DNA of 64,000 nucleotides from Candidatus Poribacteria bacterium (lineage in GTDB: Bacteria; Poribacteria; WGA-4E; PCPOR2b). The notes under the pieces are model-generated. The model was not told the DNA's origin and did no database searches. It was given only the letters and a program-made list of their open reading frames with translations. A program made the position numbers and the translations under genes. Location of the stretch: positions 1 through 64,000 of the forward strand of contig JAJDUM010000045.1 in assembly GCA_022826645.1 (NCBI GenBank). Direction: 5' to 3'. Shown in pieces: positions 8,899 through 18,242 of the stretch (the first letter of the stretch is position 1; each line of letters begins with the position of its first letter).

Positions 8899-10164
8899 CT
8901 ATTCCTCTGCCAAGACCTGGATACTGGCACATGGAAAGGCAGCGACTTTCGCGTTCTGAGGCAGCTTCTCCGCAAGCAGATTGACAAGCGTATCCCACTC
9001 ACGGAAGAGGATGTCACCGGGATGATCCTTATAAAACTCATCTGCCGGGAAATTCTCCGACCAAACCAGTGCTTGGCTCGAAGATTCGATTTTCGGTGTG
9101 GGTAACGGCATCGGGGTTTCCTGAGCCCTCGCCCTCCGCCTAAGGTAACGTGGATAATCTAACAGATCATAGAGTCCGTGATAGCAGAACCCATCACTCG
9201 CAGGATTAACAGCGACCGTGTAGACATCACCAAAATACCGTTGTGCCCAGAATGTTTTGGTGGTTTGAATTGCATCCGAGTCAATCGGATAGCAGTTTAG
9301 CACGACCACATCCGTTTCTTGACGCACTGCCTCTGGAATCTCTGTCCCATAGGTTTCCAAGGCAAAACGTGCACCGACTCGGTGTGCCTCCACTAAATCA
9401 CCGACAAACAAACCGGCTATTTCGCGCCTGCTATTGAGGACCATGTTTACGATGGCATCCACTCCAACGGCTCTGGCAGCCTCTTCTGAAACGTCCCGTG
9501 CATCAGTTTTCTCGTGCTGCTTCTCAACGGCTGCGTGGCCTCGCCCCGGATAGTAATTGTGGAAGTGGAACATCGTGGAAAAACCCGATACGCCAGGAAC
9601 AATCAGCTTTGCCCCACCACCAAATCCGACCGCTTTGTGCGGATAAATACCGCCCAAGCAGATTTTGAAATCAGCGTCTGCCACGACTGGATTGATATAG
9701 ATTGGCATACCGTCATCTAAGTTACCCAATGCCCGGAGATTCCCGCTCATAAAATCGTGGTTTATTACTTCATAAGATGCCGCGATATCAGTCCCCACTT
9801 TCTTCGCTATCTCCTCATCTGTGAGAGGGCGATGTGAACCGGGGCCAACAACAAAGCGAATTTCGTTTTTGGGGATGCCCGCTTGATGCAGCTCACGGAG
9901 TAGGAAGGGGATGACCTCCGCCGCCGGTGTGGGCCTACTTAGATCATCGACAACGATAACGGCATCGCTTTTGCCGCGCGCCATATCTTCAATACGTGGC
10001 GTACCGATGGGTTGACCAAATGCGGCTTCAATCCCTGCTTCTGAGAGCTTGGGTGCGTCGTTCGGTGCGACTATTGTAACTTCCCAATTATCGGGAAACG
10101 TTAACGTGATCTCTTCGTCACCATACCAAGCACGAGAGTACATCTTAGCATAGTTTTCAGACAT
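8899..10164 (-). CDS. Nickel-dependent lactate racemase-family protein (LarA-like, DUF2088)
   Basis: LarA racemases invert alpha-hydroxy acids using a nickel-pincer nucleotide. The DUF2088 domain shows VVDDLSRPTP, the GPGSHRPLTDEE block with a catalytic His, and PHKAVGFGGGAKLIVPG. The Lys in GGGAKLIVPG corresponds to the residue that holds the pincer cofactor in LarA. The start at ATG 10164 follows GGAGG at good spacing; an earlier in-frame start at 10212 lacks one. No larB, larC or larE cofactor genes lie in the window, so the cofactor must be made elsewhere. It sits among sugar-acid genes, so a sugar-acid epimerase or malate-type racemase role is possible. Confidence 0.85.
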   Translation of the reverse strand: MSENYAKMYSRAWYGDEEITLTFPDNWEVTIVAPNDAPKLSEAGIEAAFGQPIGTPRIEDMARGKSDAVIVVDDLSRPTPAAEVIPFLLRELHQAGIPKNEIRFVVGPGSHRPLTDEEIAKKVGTDIAASYEVINHDFMSGNLRALGNLDDGMPIYINPVVADADFKICLGGIYPHKAVGFGGGAKLIVPGVSGFSTMFHFHNYYPGRGHAAVEKQHEKTDARDVSEEAARAVGVDAIVNMVLNSRREIAGLFVGDLVEAHRVGARFALETYGTEIPEAVRQETDVVVLNCYPIDSDAIQTTKTFWAQRYFGDVYTVAVNPASDGFCYHGLYDLLDYPRYLRRRARAQETPMPLPTPKIESSSQALVWSENFPADEFYKDHPGDILFREWDTLVNLLAEKLPQNAKVAAFPCASIQVLAEE

Positions 10165-10282
10165 AACGGACCTCCATCTAATACGTGATGCGTAATGCGT
10201 AAAAGAAACCACAGATACACAGAAAAAGGCAATTTTTTAAATCCCTCTGAACCTTGATGGTCGGTTTTTGATCCCTTACTCG

Positions 10283-12136
<1,854 letters not shown>

Positions 12137-12151
12137 TTACAGCTTCTACAT

Positions 12152-12635
12152 CTACCCTGTGTCTCTAGTATTCGCTTGTTCCCTCTTAACTCGCCAACCC
12201 ACCGGTATCTGTTCAATCACGCCCGATGTCTTCCATTCCTTGAATTGTTCTCGCATTTTCGCCCATCGTCCTCGGTCAAACAGGACAATCCCGTGGTTCA
12301 GAGATTCCAACAAGGTCAGATGAAAGTTCCCGATCATCAAATCGAGTTCGGATCGGCTGTAGGCAAAAATGTCGATTGGTCCAGAGGTAAGCAGAGAATA
12401 GTCATAGAGGCGATCCAAAAAGCGTTTCCCATCATCAATACACAGTCCAAATCAGCATATCATAATCGCTACCGACTGACCAGTTGCCTTTCGCCATAGA
12501 ACCATACAGAACGCTGAATTCAATCTCATCACCTTTCTGCTTGAGGACTCGATCTACGAATTCCCATAACTTTTCAACATGTGGCCGGTTAGATAGTAGT
12601 TCTTGATGTGGCCGGTTGGATAATAGTTCTGGCAA
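12152..12635 (-). pseudogene. MNT-type nucleotidyltransferase, frameshifted (antitoxin half of HEPN/MNT pair)
   Basis: This is a minimal nucleotidyltransferase. The core GSMAKGNWSVGSDYDMLI matches GSxxxGxxxxxSDxD, the nucleotide- and metal-binding motif. The likely start is a TTG at 12635 behind AGGAGG, overlapping the end of the HEPN gene. The frame stops at 12435 just after DMLIWTVY. In another frame the protein continues as DDGKRF and a plausible C-terminus to 12152. One extra T near 12436 explains the break. MNT proteins pair with HEPN toxins, in known cases by AMPylating them. The break may be real decay or a single-base assembly error. Confidence 0.7.
12574..12627. repeat. 27-bp tandem duplication across the HEPN stop and MNT start
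   Basis: Two adjacent 27-bp units share AACCGGCCACAT and differ at about six positions. On the minus strand they place ELLSNRPH twice in the MNT reading frame and move the HEPN stop codon into the second unit. Confidence 0.7.
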
Positions 12636-13050
12636 AACGGAGCACCTCCTCAGCATCTTGAACCGCTTGATTTGCATCTTGATCAAAGTATTGTTCAGCG
12701 GGAACACCGCTTGCGAAGGCATCTGGATAACGTGAAAGTCGTTTGTCGTGCATCTGATAAATGCTGCGGAGTCAACAAACGACTTTCGGGATATAGAAAC
12801 GATTTAACCGTATACATGCATCAATAACAACTTGATCCACTTGTAGATGTGTTTCGACTTCTTGAATTAGCGTGTTCAAGTTGTGACCTAGTGCTTCACT
12901 TTGGAGGTGGTTAAGAATGGCTTTGATCGATTTTTCGACTGATTGTTGTGCGGTGAAGCAGCACCACGCGAAGTTGTTGGTGTTTAGAAGGTCTGTTGCC
13001 GCCTTAAATTCAGCTTCGGACTGTTTAAGCCAATCTATAGATCGCACCAT
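12589..13050 (-). pseudogene. HEPN-domain protein interrupted by a hairpin insertion
   Basis: This is a small helical HEPN protein (COG2250-like). WLKQSEAEFKAATDLL, FAWCCFTAQQSVEKSIKA and GHNLNTLI are the usual blocks, followed by RLNRFYIP. The open frame stops at 12772, but after a 54-bp in-frame inverted-repeat insert the same frame resumes with SRYPDAFASG and VQDAEEVLRFA, the normal HEPN tail, ending at 12589. The start is ATG 13050 with GAGG 7 bases upstream. It overlaps the MNT gene. Such pairs act as RNase-type toxin and antitoxin; this copy looks inactive unless the TGA is an error. Confidence 0.75.
12734..12787. mobile_element. 54-bp inverted-repeat insertion inside the HEPN gene
   Basis: The arms GAAAGTCGTTTGT and ACAAACGACTTTC are a perfect 13-bp inverted repeat around a 28-base loop. 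Its length is a multiple of three, and removing it rejoins RFYIP to RYPDAF as in other HEPN proteins. It brings one TGA stop on the minus strand. Confidence 0.7.
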
Positions 13051-13096
13051 CAGTTTGCCTCATGAACCACTCGTGAAACGTAACAGATAGGAACCT

Positions 13097-13843
13097 TCAC
13101 GTTTCATTTTTGCGTGATTTCAAGATTTCAAGCACCCGCTCCAAATCAGCCGGCACATCAACCCCAATCAACGGATATTCTGTTTCAACAACACGGATGC
13201 GAATGCCGTGTTCGAGGAAACGTAACTGCTCAAGCCCTTCAGCACTCTCGTACGGCGTGCTCTCCCACTGGGTGAATTCAAGAAGGCGTTCTCGGCGATA
13301 AGCGTACAGTCCCACATGCCGATAGTTTGGATGAGTTTGTAACCAATGATTTGAGAGGTTGCCGGGGATTGAAGCTCTGGAAAAATATAAGGCGAAGCCT
13401 TGGAGGTCAGTCAAAACCTTAACGACGTTGGGATCTCGATAATCCTTTTCATTTTCGACTCGCTGTTTCAGCGTACTGACTTCCACACTGGGATCATCGA
13501 GGAATGGCTGAATCATCTGATCAATAACCACCGGCTCCAGTAGCGGCTCATCGCCTTGGATGTTCGCCACGACATCGCAATCGAGTGTTTCCGCCACAAT
13601 CGCAACCCTTTCGGTGCCTGTGGGGCAATCCGGCGGCGTCATGACCACCTGTCCACCAAAGCCGACAACTGCATCGTAGATTCGCTGGTCATCGGTTGCG
13701 ACGACGACGGCATCCAGCGTTTTGGCACGTGCTGCTCGCTCATAAACTTGCTGCACCATCGGTTTGCCGAGGATGTCTACTAACGCCTTCCCTTGGAATC
13801 GGCTCGACGCATAGCGAGCGGGGATAATCCCTACGATCTTCAC
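13097..13843 (-). CDS. kdsB: 3-deoxy-manno-octulosonate cytidylyltransferase (CMP-Kdo synthetase)
   Basis: KdsB activates Kdo with CTP for lipopolysaccharide core synthesis, which points to a Gram-negative envelope. The protein opens VKIVGIIPARYASSRFQGK, followed by VVVATDDQRI, TPPDCPTGTERVA and NIQGDEPLL, all diagnostic. The GTG at 13843 behind AAGGAG gives 248 residues, the normal size; the longer open frame to 13924 adds an unrelated leader. It is divergent from the hemE operon and downstream on its strand lies the decayed HEPN/MNT pair. PyrG, which supplies CTP, is encoded 1.2 kb away on the same strand. Confidence 0.95.
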   Translation of the reverse strand: MKIVGIIPARYASSRFQGKALVDILGKPMVQQVYERAARAKTLDAVVVATDDQRIYDAVVGFGGQVVMTPPDCPTGTERVAIVAETLDCDVVANIQGDEPLLEPVVIDQMIQPFLDDPSVEVSTLKQRVENEKDYRDPNVVKVLTDLQGFALYFSRASIPGNLSNHWLQTHPNYRHVGLYAYRRERLLEFTQWESTPYESAEGLEQLRFLEHGIRIRVVETEYPLIGVDVPADLERVLEILKSRKNET

Positions 13844-13912
13844 GGCTCTGAGCTCTCCTTGGCGTTTGCTTGCTTCCGGCTCCATCATTAAAGATTGGTT
13901 TTCAACTTGATA

Positions 13913-13988
13913 AGACTTTATCACAGGTTGACTATATTGTACAAGAAAAACATCAGAAATTTGAGTACATAGAAGACTTTACCACAGG
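13913..13988. promoter_or_regulatory. 15-nt direct repeat in the kdsB/hemE divergent region
   Basis: AGACTTTATCACAGG at 13913-13927 and AGACTTTACCACAGG at 13974-13988 differ by one base and lie 61 bp apart. The second overlaps the -35 box of the rightward promoter. They could be operators for an unknown regulator. Confidence 0.35.
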
Positions 13989-14006
13989 CAACCAATATGC
14001 TATAAT
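13978..14006 (+). promoter_or_regulatory. Sigma-70-type promoter for the small membrane protein-hemE-hemH operon
   Basis: TTTACC, a 17-base spacer and TATAAT, with an extended -10 TGC just before it. Transcription would begin near 14013, about 40 bases before the first ATG of the operon. Confidence 0.6.
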
Positions 14007-14052
14007 ACGAAATTGACTATTAATCCCAAAGTCCCTCCCAGAAAGGTTGCCT

Positions 14053-14361
14053 ATGGGCATACAATTTTTCGTTGTTTTCGTACTGTCAATTGCTTTTTTA
14101 TCAATGGGCGTTACCGGTTGGCAAGGCTTTATTTCGGTTTCATGGGAGGGCGGGATGCCTAAATTAGGTTTTACAGCGAACTATTTTGCTATCTTCCAAT
14201 GTTTCATTAGCTTTTTGCTGTTTCTGCTTAGCTTATATCTTATGGGATTTTTTCTCTACCTTGAAGAACGGGAAAGCGGTCGGATTATGAAAAGTATTAA
14301 AAGTTACGTAAAACTCAGGGAATACCTTGAATGGAGGGAACGCGAGGATCGGTCTGATTAG
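14053..14361 (+). CDS. Small two-helix membrane protein upstream of hemE
   Basis: I do not recognise this family. The 102-residue protein (ATG at 14053; a TTG at 14047 in frame is also possible) has two hydrophobic helices, roughly residues 4-28 (FFVVFVLSIAFLSMG) and 40-72 (CFISFLLFLLSLYLMG), followed by a charged tail rich in Glu, Arg and Lys that should be cytoplasmic. AGAAAGG precedes the start. It is the first gene after a good promoter and ends 21 bp before hemE, so it is probably cotranscribed with haem genes. A membrane anchor or small assembly factor is possible, but no function can be assigned. Confidence 0.7.
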   Translation: MGIQFFVVFVLSIAFLSMGVTGWQGFISVSWEGGMPKLGFTANYFAIFQCFISFLLFLLSLYLMGFFLYLEERESGRIMKSIKSYVKLREYLEWREREDRSD

Positions 14362-14382
14362 CTCCGAACGGGAAAGGACACT

Positions 14383-15459
14383 ATGCCTGAAAATGATCTC
14401 CTCTTGCGTGCCGCGCGACGCCTTCCAGTAGAGCGGGTTCCGGTGTGGATGATGCGCCAAGCAGGTCGTTCAGATCCAGAATATCGCGCACTTAGAGAAA
14501 AAATCGATCTCCCATTAGAACGGTTATTTCGGACGATACCGTGCTCATACAGCGATCAAGAGGTTGAATGGGCGATTGAGATATCTCTGTTACCCAGACG
14601 CATCGGGGTTGACGCAATTATTGTGTACAAGGACATTCTCACACCACTCTGCCCAATGGGGGTGCATTTCCGATTTGCTCCCGGTCCCGTCTTAGATTCA
14701 CCTATCCGGACTCGAGCCCAGATCGAGGCTTTACAGCCTCTCAACGATCCGGCTTCCCAGATGGCGTTCACTGGAAAAATTATCAGCGGACTCCGTGAGA
14801 CGCTGGATGGAGAACTGCCGTTAATCGGTTTTGCGGGATCGCCGCTGACCTTAGCCTTTTTTATGGTCGCAGGAACCAGTCCGATGGCAGCCAGTGGAGG
14901 GGTTTCAGACGCAGCGCGCTGCGTCTTTCAGATGATGGACGAAGAACCGGAATTATTTCATGAACTGCTGCAACGTTTAACGCAGATGACGATCAATTAT
15001 CTCAGCTACCAAATTTCGGAGGGCGCACAGGTTGTGCAGTTGTTTGAATCCATCGCCGATCAGATCGACCTACCGAGATACCAAACCTTTGTCCAACCGT
15101 ATCATAAACAGATCTTTGCGGCGTTAGATTCGAGCGCACCTTCCATTCTATTTGCCAAAGAGTGCTCCTACCTCTCGCTGATGTTAGAGAGCGGTGCCGA
15201 CGTTTTGAGCGTTGGAAAGTGTGTGGATTTGACAATAGCACAGAAAGAAGCGAAGGGCAAAGTCGCCTTTCAGGGAAATGTGGACAATGCGCTCTTGCGA
15301 GATGGAACCTACGATGAGATTACCGATGCCGTCAATCGATGCTTACAGCGTGGCGGAAAGATTGGGCATATCCTTAATCTAAGTCACGGGCTCTATCGAG
15401 ATACACCATTTGAAAACGTGAAACACTTTGTGAGAGCTGCGAAAGCGGCACAGAATTAG
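14383..15459 (+). CDS. hemE: Uroporphyrinogen decarboxylase
   Basis: HemE removes four carboxyl groups from uroporphyrinogen III to give coproporphyrinogen III. The signature is present as VPVWMMRQAGRSDPEYR (usually MRQAGRYLPEYR). Also seen are GVDAIIVYKDILTPL with the substrate-binding Asp, the GFAGSPLTLAFFMVAG block, and the late HILNLSHGLYRDTP (usually NLGHGI). The length of 358 residues is normal. AAAGGA lies before ATG. It is followed 13 bp later by hemH, forming a late-haem operon. hemN/hemG-type steps are not in the window. The SD replacing YL in the signature is a small departure that does not touch the conserved Arg residues. Confidence 0.95.
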   Translation: MPENDLLLRAARRLPVERVPVWMMRQAGRSDPEYRALREKIDLPLERLFRTIPCSYSDQEVEWAIEISLLPRRIGVDAIIVYKDILTPLCPMGVHFRFAPGPVLDSPIRTRAQIEALQPLNDPASQMAFTGKIISGLRETLDGELPLIGFAGSPLTLAFFMVAGTSPMAASGGVSDAARCVFQMMDEEPELFHELLQRLTQMTINYLSYQISEGAQVVQLFESIADQIDLPRYQTFVQPYHKQIFAALDSSAPSILFAKECSYLSLMLESGADVLSVGKCVDLTIAQKEAKGKVAFQGNVDNALLRDGTYDEITDAVNRCLQRGGKIGHILNLSHGLYRDTPFENVKHFVRAAKAAQN

Positions 15460-15472
15460 GGAGTAGAAACCG

Positions 15473-16465
15473 TTGAAGCGGGACACGAATTCTCAATGCA
15501 ACTCAGAAGGCACGTACGACAGCCTCCTACTCGTTGGGTTTGGGGGACCGACCCCCGGCTGCTGTCTGCGGTATGACTCTTGTCCTGGGGAGGCACACTG
15601 CTTTGTCGAGAGGATTGTCGGGAATGCGCCATCGAATGTTGAGCGTGTGAAGGAGGTTGCAGGTCACTATGTCAAGCTGGGTGGATTTTCGCCCTTTAAC
15701 GAATTGACATTTAAGCAGGCAGACATACTTGAGGCAGCACTCAAAAAACGGGGCATTGATTTACCTATCTATGTTGGAATGCGGAATTGGACACCCTATC
15801 TCCATGAAACAATCGAGAAGATAGTTAAGCAAGGACATCACAACGTGCTTGCCATTATCATGTCTGCTTATCGTTCTAAAGCCAGTTGGGAGCGTTATCA
15901 GAACGATGTCCTCGACGCGGTCAAAACGGTGGGCGATGCACAGCCAAATATACACTATTTAGAAGATTTGTGGCATCTCCATCCCGGTTTCATCAACGCT
16001 ATCGCTGAACGCATCCGTGCGGCTTGCAACGGTATTTCTGAATCGCGCTTCGCTAAAGCGAGTTTAGTTTTTACAGCTCATGCAATTCCCCAAATCGCGG
16101 CAAAGACCTCTCCATATCCCGAACAGTTTCATCAAACCGCTTCAGCTGTGGCGGAGGTGCTCGAAACTGATTTCGATATTGCCTATCAGAGCGCACCCGA
16201 TAATCCAACCGTGCCGTGGACGGAGCCTGACATCAACGATCTGATTCGAGAGAAGGGAGAAGCAGGTATTCAAGAGGTTATTGTATCGCCGATCGGCTTC
16301 CTCTGCGACCATGTCGAAGTACTTTACGACCTCGATTTGGAAGCCAATGCAACCGCCGAGGCTTGTAATATGAATTTTATTCGTGCTGGCACCGTTGGCG
16401 ACCACCCTGAATTTATTAACATGTTGGCGAATCTTGTGCGTGAGGAGATTCAAAGGGAGAGATAA
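15473..16465 (+). CDS. hemH: Ferrochelatase with Cys-rich N-terminal insertion
   Basis: HemH inserts Fe2+ into protoporphyrin IX or coproporphyrin III. The TTG start at 15473 follows GGGAG. The protein has LLLVGFGGP, FTAHAIP with the catalytic His, and IGFLCDHVEVLYDLD with the catalytic Glu. Where most homologues have DVMPFLxN, this one reads GCCLRYDSCPGEAHC, giving Cys at residues 30, 31, 37 and 43. Some ferrochelatases carry a [2Fe-2S] cluster, but not usually here, so a metal site at this loop is a testable guess. It lies 13 bp behind hemE. Confidence 0.93.
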   Translation: MKRDTNSQCNSEGTYDSLLLVGFGGPTPGCCLRYDSCPGEAHCFVERIVGNAPSNVERVKEVAGHYVKLGGFSPFNELTFKQADILEAALKKRGIDLPIYVGMRNWTPYLHETIEKIVKQGHHNVLAIIMSAYRSKASWERYQNDVLDAVKTVGDAQPNIHYLEDLWHLHPGFINAIAERIRAACNGISESRFAKASLVFTAHAIPQIAAKTSPYPEQFHQTASAVAEVLETDFDIAYQSAPDNPTVPWTEPDINDLIREKGEAGIQEVIVSPIGFLCDHVEVLYDLDLEANATAEACNMNFIRAGTVGDHPEFINMLANLVREEIQRER

Positions 16466-16513
16466 ACATCGAACCGATATGGCCAGTAGGAAAAAGTAGA
16501 AGAGGAGGATAGC

Positions 16514-17212
16514 ATGTCATCGTTTACGGAAACCGTCAAAGTCAATAGTCGAGATATGGGGCTTTATGTCTCTATACCTGATGGTGCGGGACCTTTTCCC
16601 GCTGTGGTAGTTGCCCAGCACGCCGGTGGCGTTGATACATTCATCTGCACGATGACCGACAGATTGGCAGAAGCCGGCTACGTCGCCGTTGCTCCAGATC
16701 TGTACCACCGATTGGGACCCGATGACTCACGGACACCACGGGATCTCAAAGACGCGGAGATGATCGCAGATGTTCAAGCCACCGTAGCATTTTTGCAGAG
16801 CCACAGTGCTGTCGATAGCGAGGCATTGGGTATCACTGGCTTCTGTATGGGAGGCAGAGTCGCATACCTAATGGCAGCCTCCATCCCGGCGTTTAAGGCT
16901 GCTGAGGCTTACTACGGCGGTAACACCATGGTGGCATTGGGAGAAGGAGGCGCGTCACCGTTTGAGCGTACCGGAGAGATTGGCTGTCCGCTGCTGTTCC
17001 ATTTTGGTGAGAAAGATGCCAACCCATCCCCCGCAGATATGGAGAAGATAGGTGCTGAATTAACGCGCCATAATAAGCCACACGAGTTCCATACATACCC
17101 TAACGCTGGCCACGCCTTTATGGACTTTACCGGCGAGCGTCACCATGAAGCAGCAGCGACGGCAGCTTGGCCACGGACGCTGGATTTCTTTGCCCGGCAT
17201 TTAGGGGATTAA
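16514..17212 (+). CDS. Dienelactone hydrolase family protein
   Basis: This is an alpha/beta hydrolase of the DLH type, cytosolic, 232 residues. The catalytic triad is readable: Cys111 in TGFCMGGRV, Asp168 in FGEKDANPS and His200 in PNAGHAFMDF. The oxyanion region follows VVAQHAGG. AGAGGAGG precedes ATG by about 8 bases. Family members open lactones such as dienelactone or hydrolyse small esters. In this neighbourhood of PhyH dioxygenases and esterases a sugar lactone or ester substrate is reasonable, but unproven. Confidence 0.9.
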   Translation: MSSFTETVKVNSRDMGLYVSIPDGAGPFPAVVVAQHAGGVDTFICTMTDRLAEAGYVAVAPDLYHRLGPDDSRTPRDLKDAEMIADVQATVAFLQSHSAVDSEALGITGFCMGGRVAYLMAASIPAFKAAEAYYGGNTMVALGEGGASPFERTGEIGCPLLFHFGEKDANPSPADMEKIGAELTRHNKPHEFHTYPNAGHAFMDFTGERHHEAAATAAWPRTLDFFARHLGD

Positions 17213-17260
17213 AATAACCCAATTCCTGTTGACATTTGGGTGCCGAGATATGAATATAGT

Positions 17261-17365
17261 GCGGTGTTGGGTTTCACTGTATCTATCTATAAGTAGATGG
17301 TCTTGAAGTCCATAGGCACTATCGTCACGAATAGCGATTCGTTTTGCCGTTCAACCCAACCTACA
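17261..17365. mobile_element. MITE-like element, family B copy 1
   Basis: The left end GGTGTTGGGTTTCACTGTAT and the right end GTTCAACCCAACCTAC form an imperfect inverted repeat. Very similar ends occur at 42379-42635 and 44529-44630, while the middle differs. No clear target duplication was seen. Confidence 0.6.
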
Positions 17366-17408
17366 GACTTGCTCAGTACATCTCCTGCAATGCAGAAGGA
17401 AGATTGAC

Positions 17409-18218
17409 ATGGATTTTGTGAAACTCACAGGGGCGCAACGCGAGTTTTTTGATAAACACGGTTATCTGGTCGTTCCGGATGTGCTGTCGCCGGAGATGAT
17501 CGAGAAACTCACTCAGGTCAGCGACCGGATGATCGAATCGTTTGATCGAGATGGAGCTTATGTTCAAAGGCGTCCCGGTATCGTCCAAGAGCCGGATTTT
17601 CATCCCCTGCTGACCCAATCACCGACGGTCCCCTTAGTTGCCCAACTGCTGTCTCCTAATATTCAGCTGCATACAACAGCGATTATTTATAAGTTTCCAG
17701 AGTCTGCGGATGAAGAAGTCGTTAACCAACGGGGATGGCATCGGGACAGTGGCCTCGCCGAAGATCTGAAGCACAGAAACGTGCCACGCGTTAGTATTAA
17801 AGTTGGATATTGTTTGACCGATTTTAAGCAGCCACGTTCCGGCTTTACGCTCTTGGCACCGGGCACGCATCTGATAGATACTCCGCTGCCTATCCCGAAG
17901 GGGGAAGTTGACCCGGTGGGAACGGTTGAACTCCGTCTCAATGCTGGAGACGCATTCCTATTTGAGAATCGTATCTTCCATACTTCTGCCCCGAACCTGA
18001 CCGATCGCGTTTCAAAGGCAATAATTTTCGGCTACGCTTATCGCTGGATGGGTGGGTCGCACAGAGCGATGAGTCTTGTCCAGCCGGATGATACTGTCTT
18101 GGCGCAGGTTGATGACGTTGCCAAACAGTTGCTGGGAGGAGCAAATGATGGTTTAATTGATTGGGCAAAACAGCACGATGTTTTCCCAGAACCCATCCCG
18201 TGGGTGATGGAGGTATGA
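17409..18218 (+). CDS. Phytanoyl-CoA dioxygenase (PhyH) family protein 1
   Basis: This is a Fe(II)/2-oxoglutarate-dependent oxygenase with a double-stranded beta-helix. The N-terminal FDKHGYLVVPDVLSPEMI is typical of PhyH. The iron facial triad is H-x-D in GWHRDSG and a distal His in RIFHTSAPNLTDRVSKA, whose Arg would bind 2-oxoglutarate. It has 269 residues and ends in a TGA. The next gene, a second PhyH, begins 24 bp later, so they are probably cotranscribed. The substrate is unknown; bacterial PhyH enzymes hydroxylate very diverse compounds. Confidence 0.9.
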   Translation: MDFVKLTGAQREFFDKHGYLVVPDVLSPEMIEKLTQVSDRMIESFDRDGAYVQRRPGIVQEPDFHPLLTQSPTVPLVAQLLSPNIQLHTTAIIYKFPESADEEVVNQRGWHRDSGLAEDLKHRNVPRVSIKVGYCLTDFKQPRSGFTLLAPGTHLIDTPLPIPKGEVDPVGTVELRLNAGDAFLFENRIFHTSAPNLTDRVSKAIIFGYAYRWMGGSHRAMSLVQPDDTVLAQVDDVAKQLLGGANDGLIDWAKQHDVFPEPIPWVMEV

Positions 18219-18242
18219 CATCGAGGTACTAACAGTTGAGAG

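Noticed and set aside
12734-12787. Intrinsic terminator
   Set aside because: It is inside the HEPN reading frame and no T-run follows on either strand.
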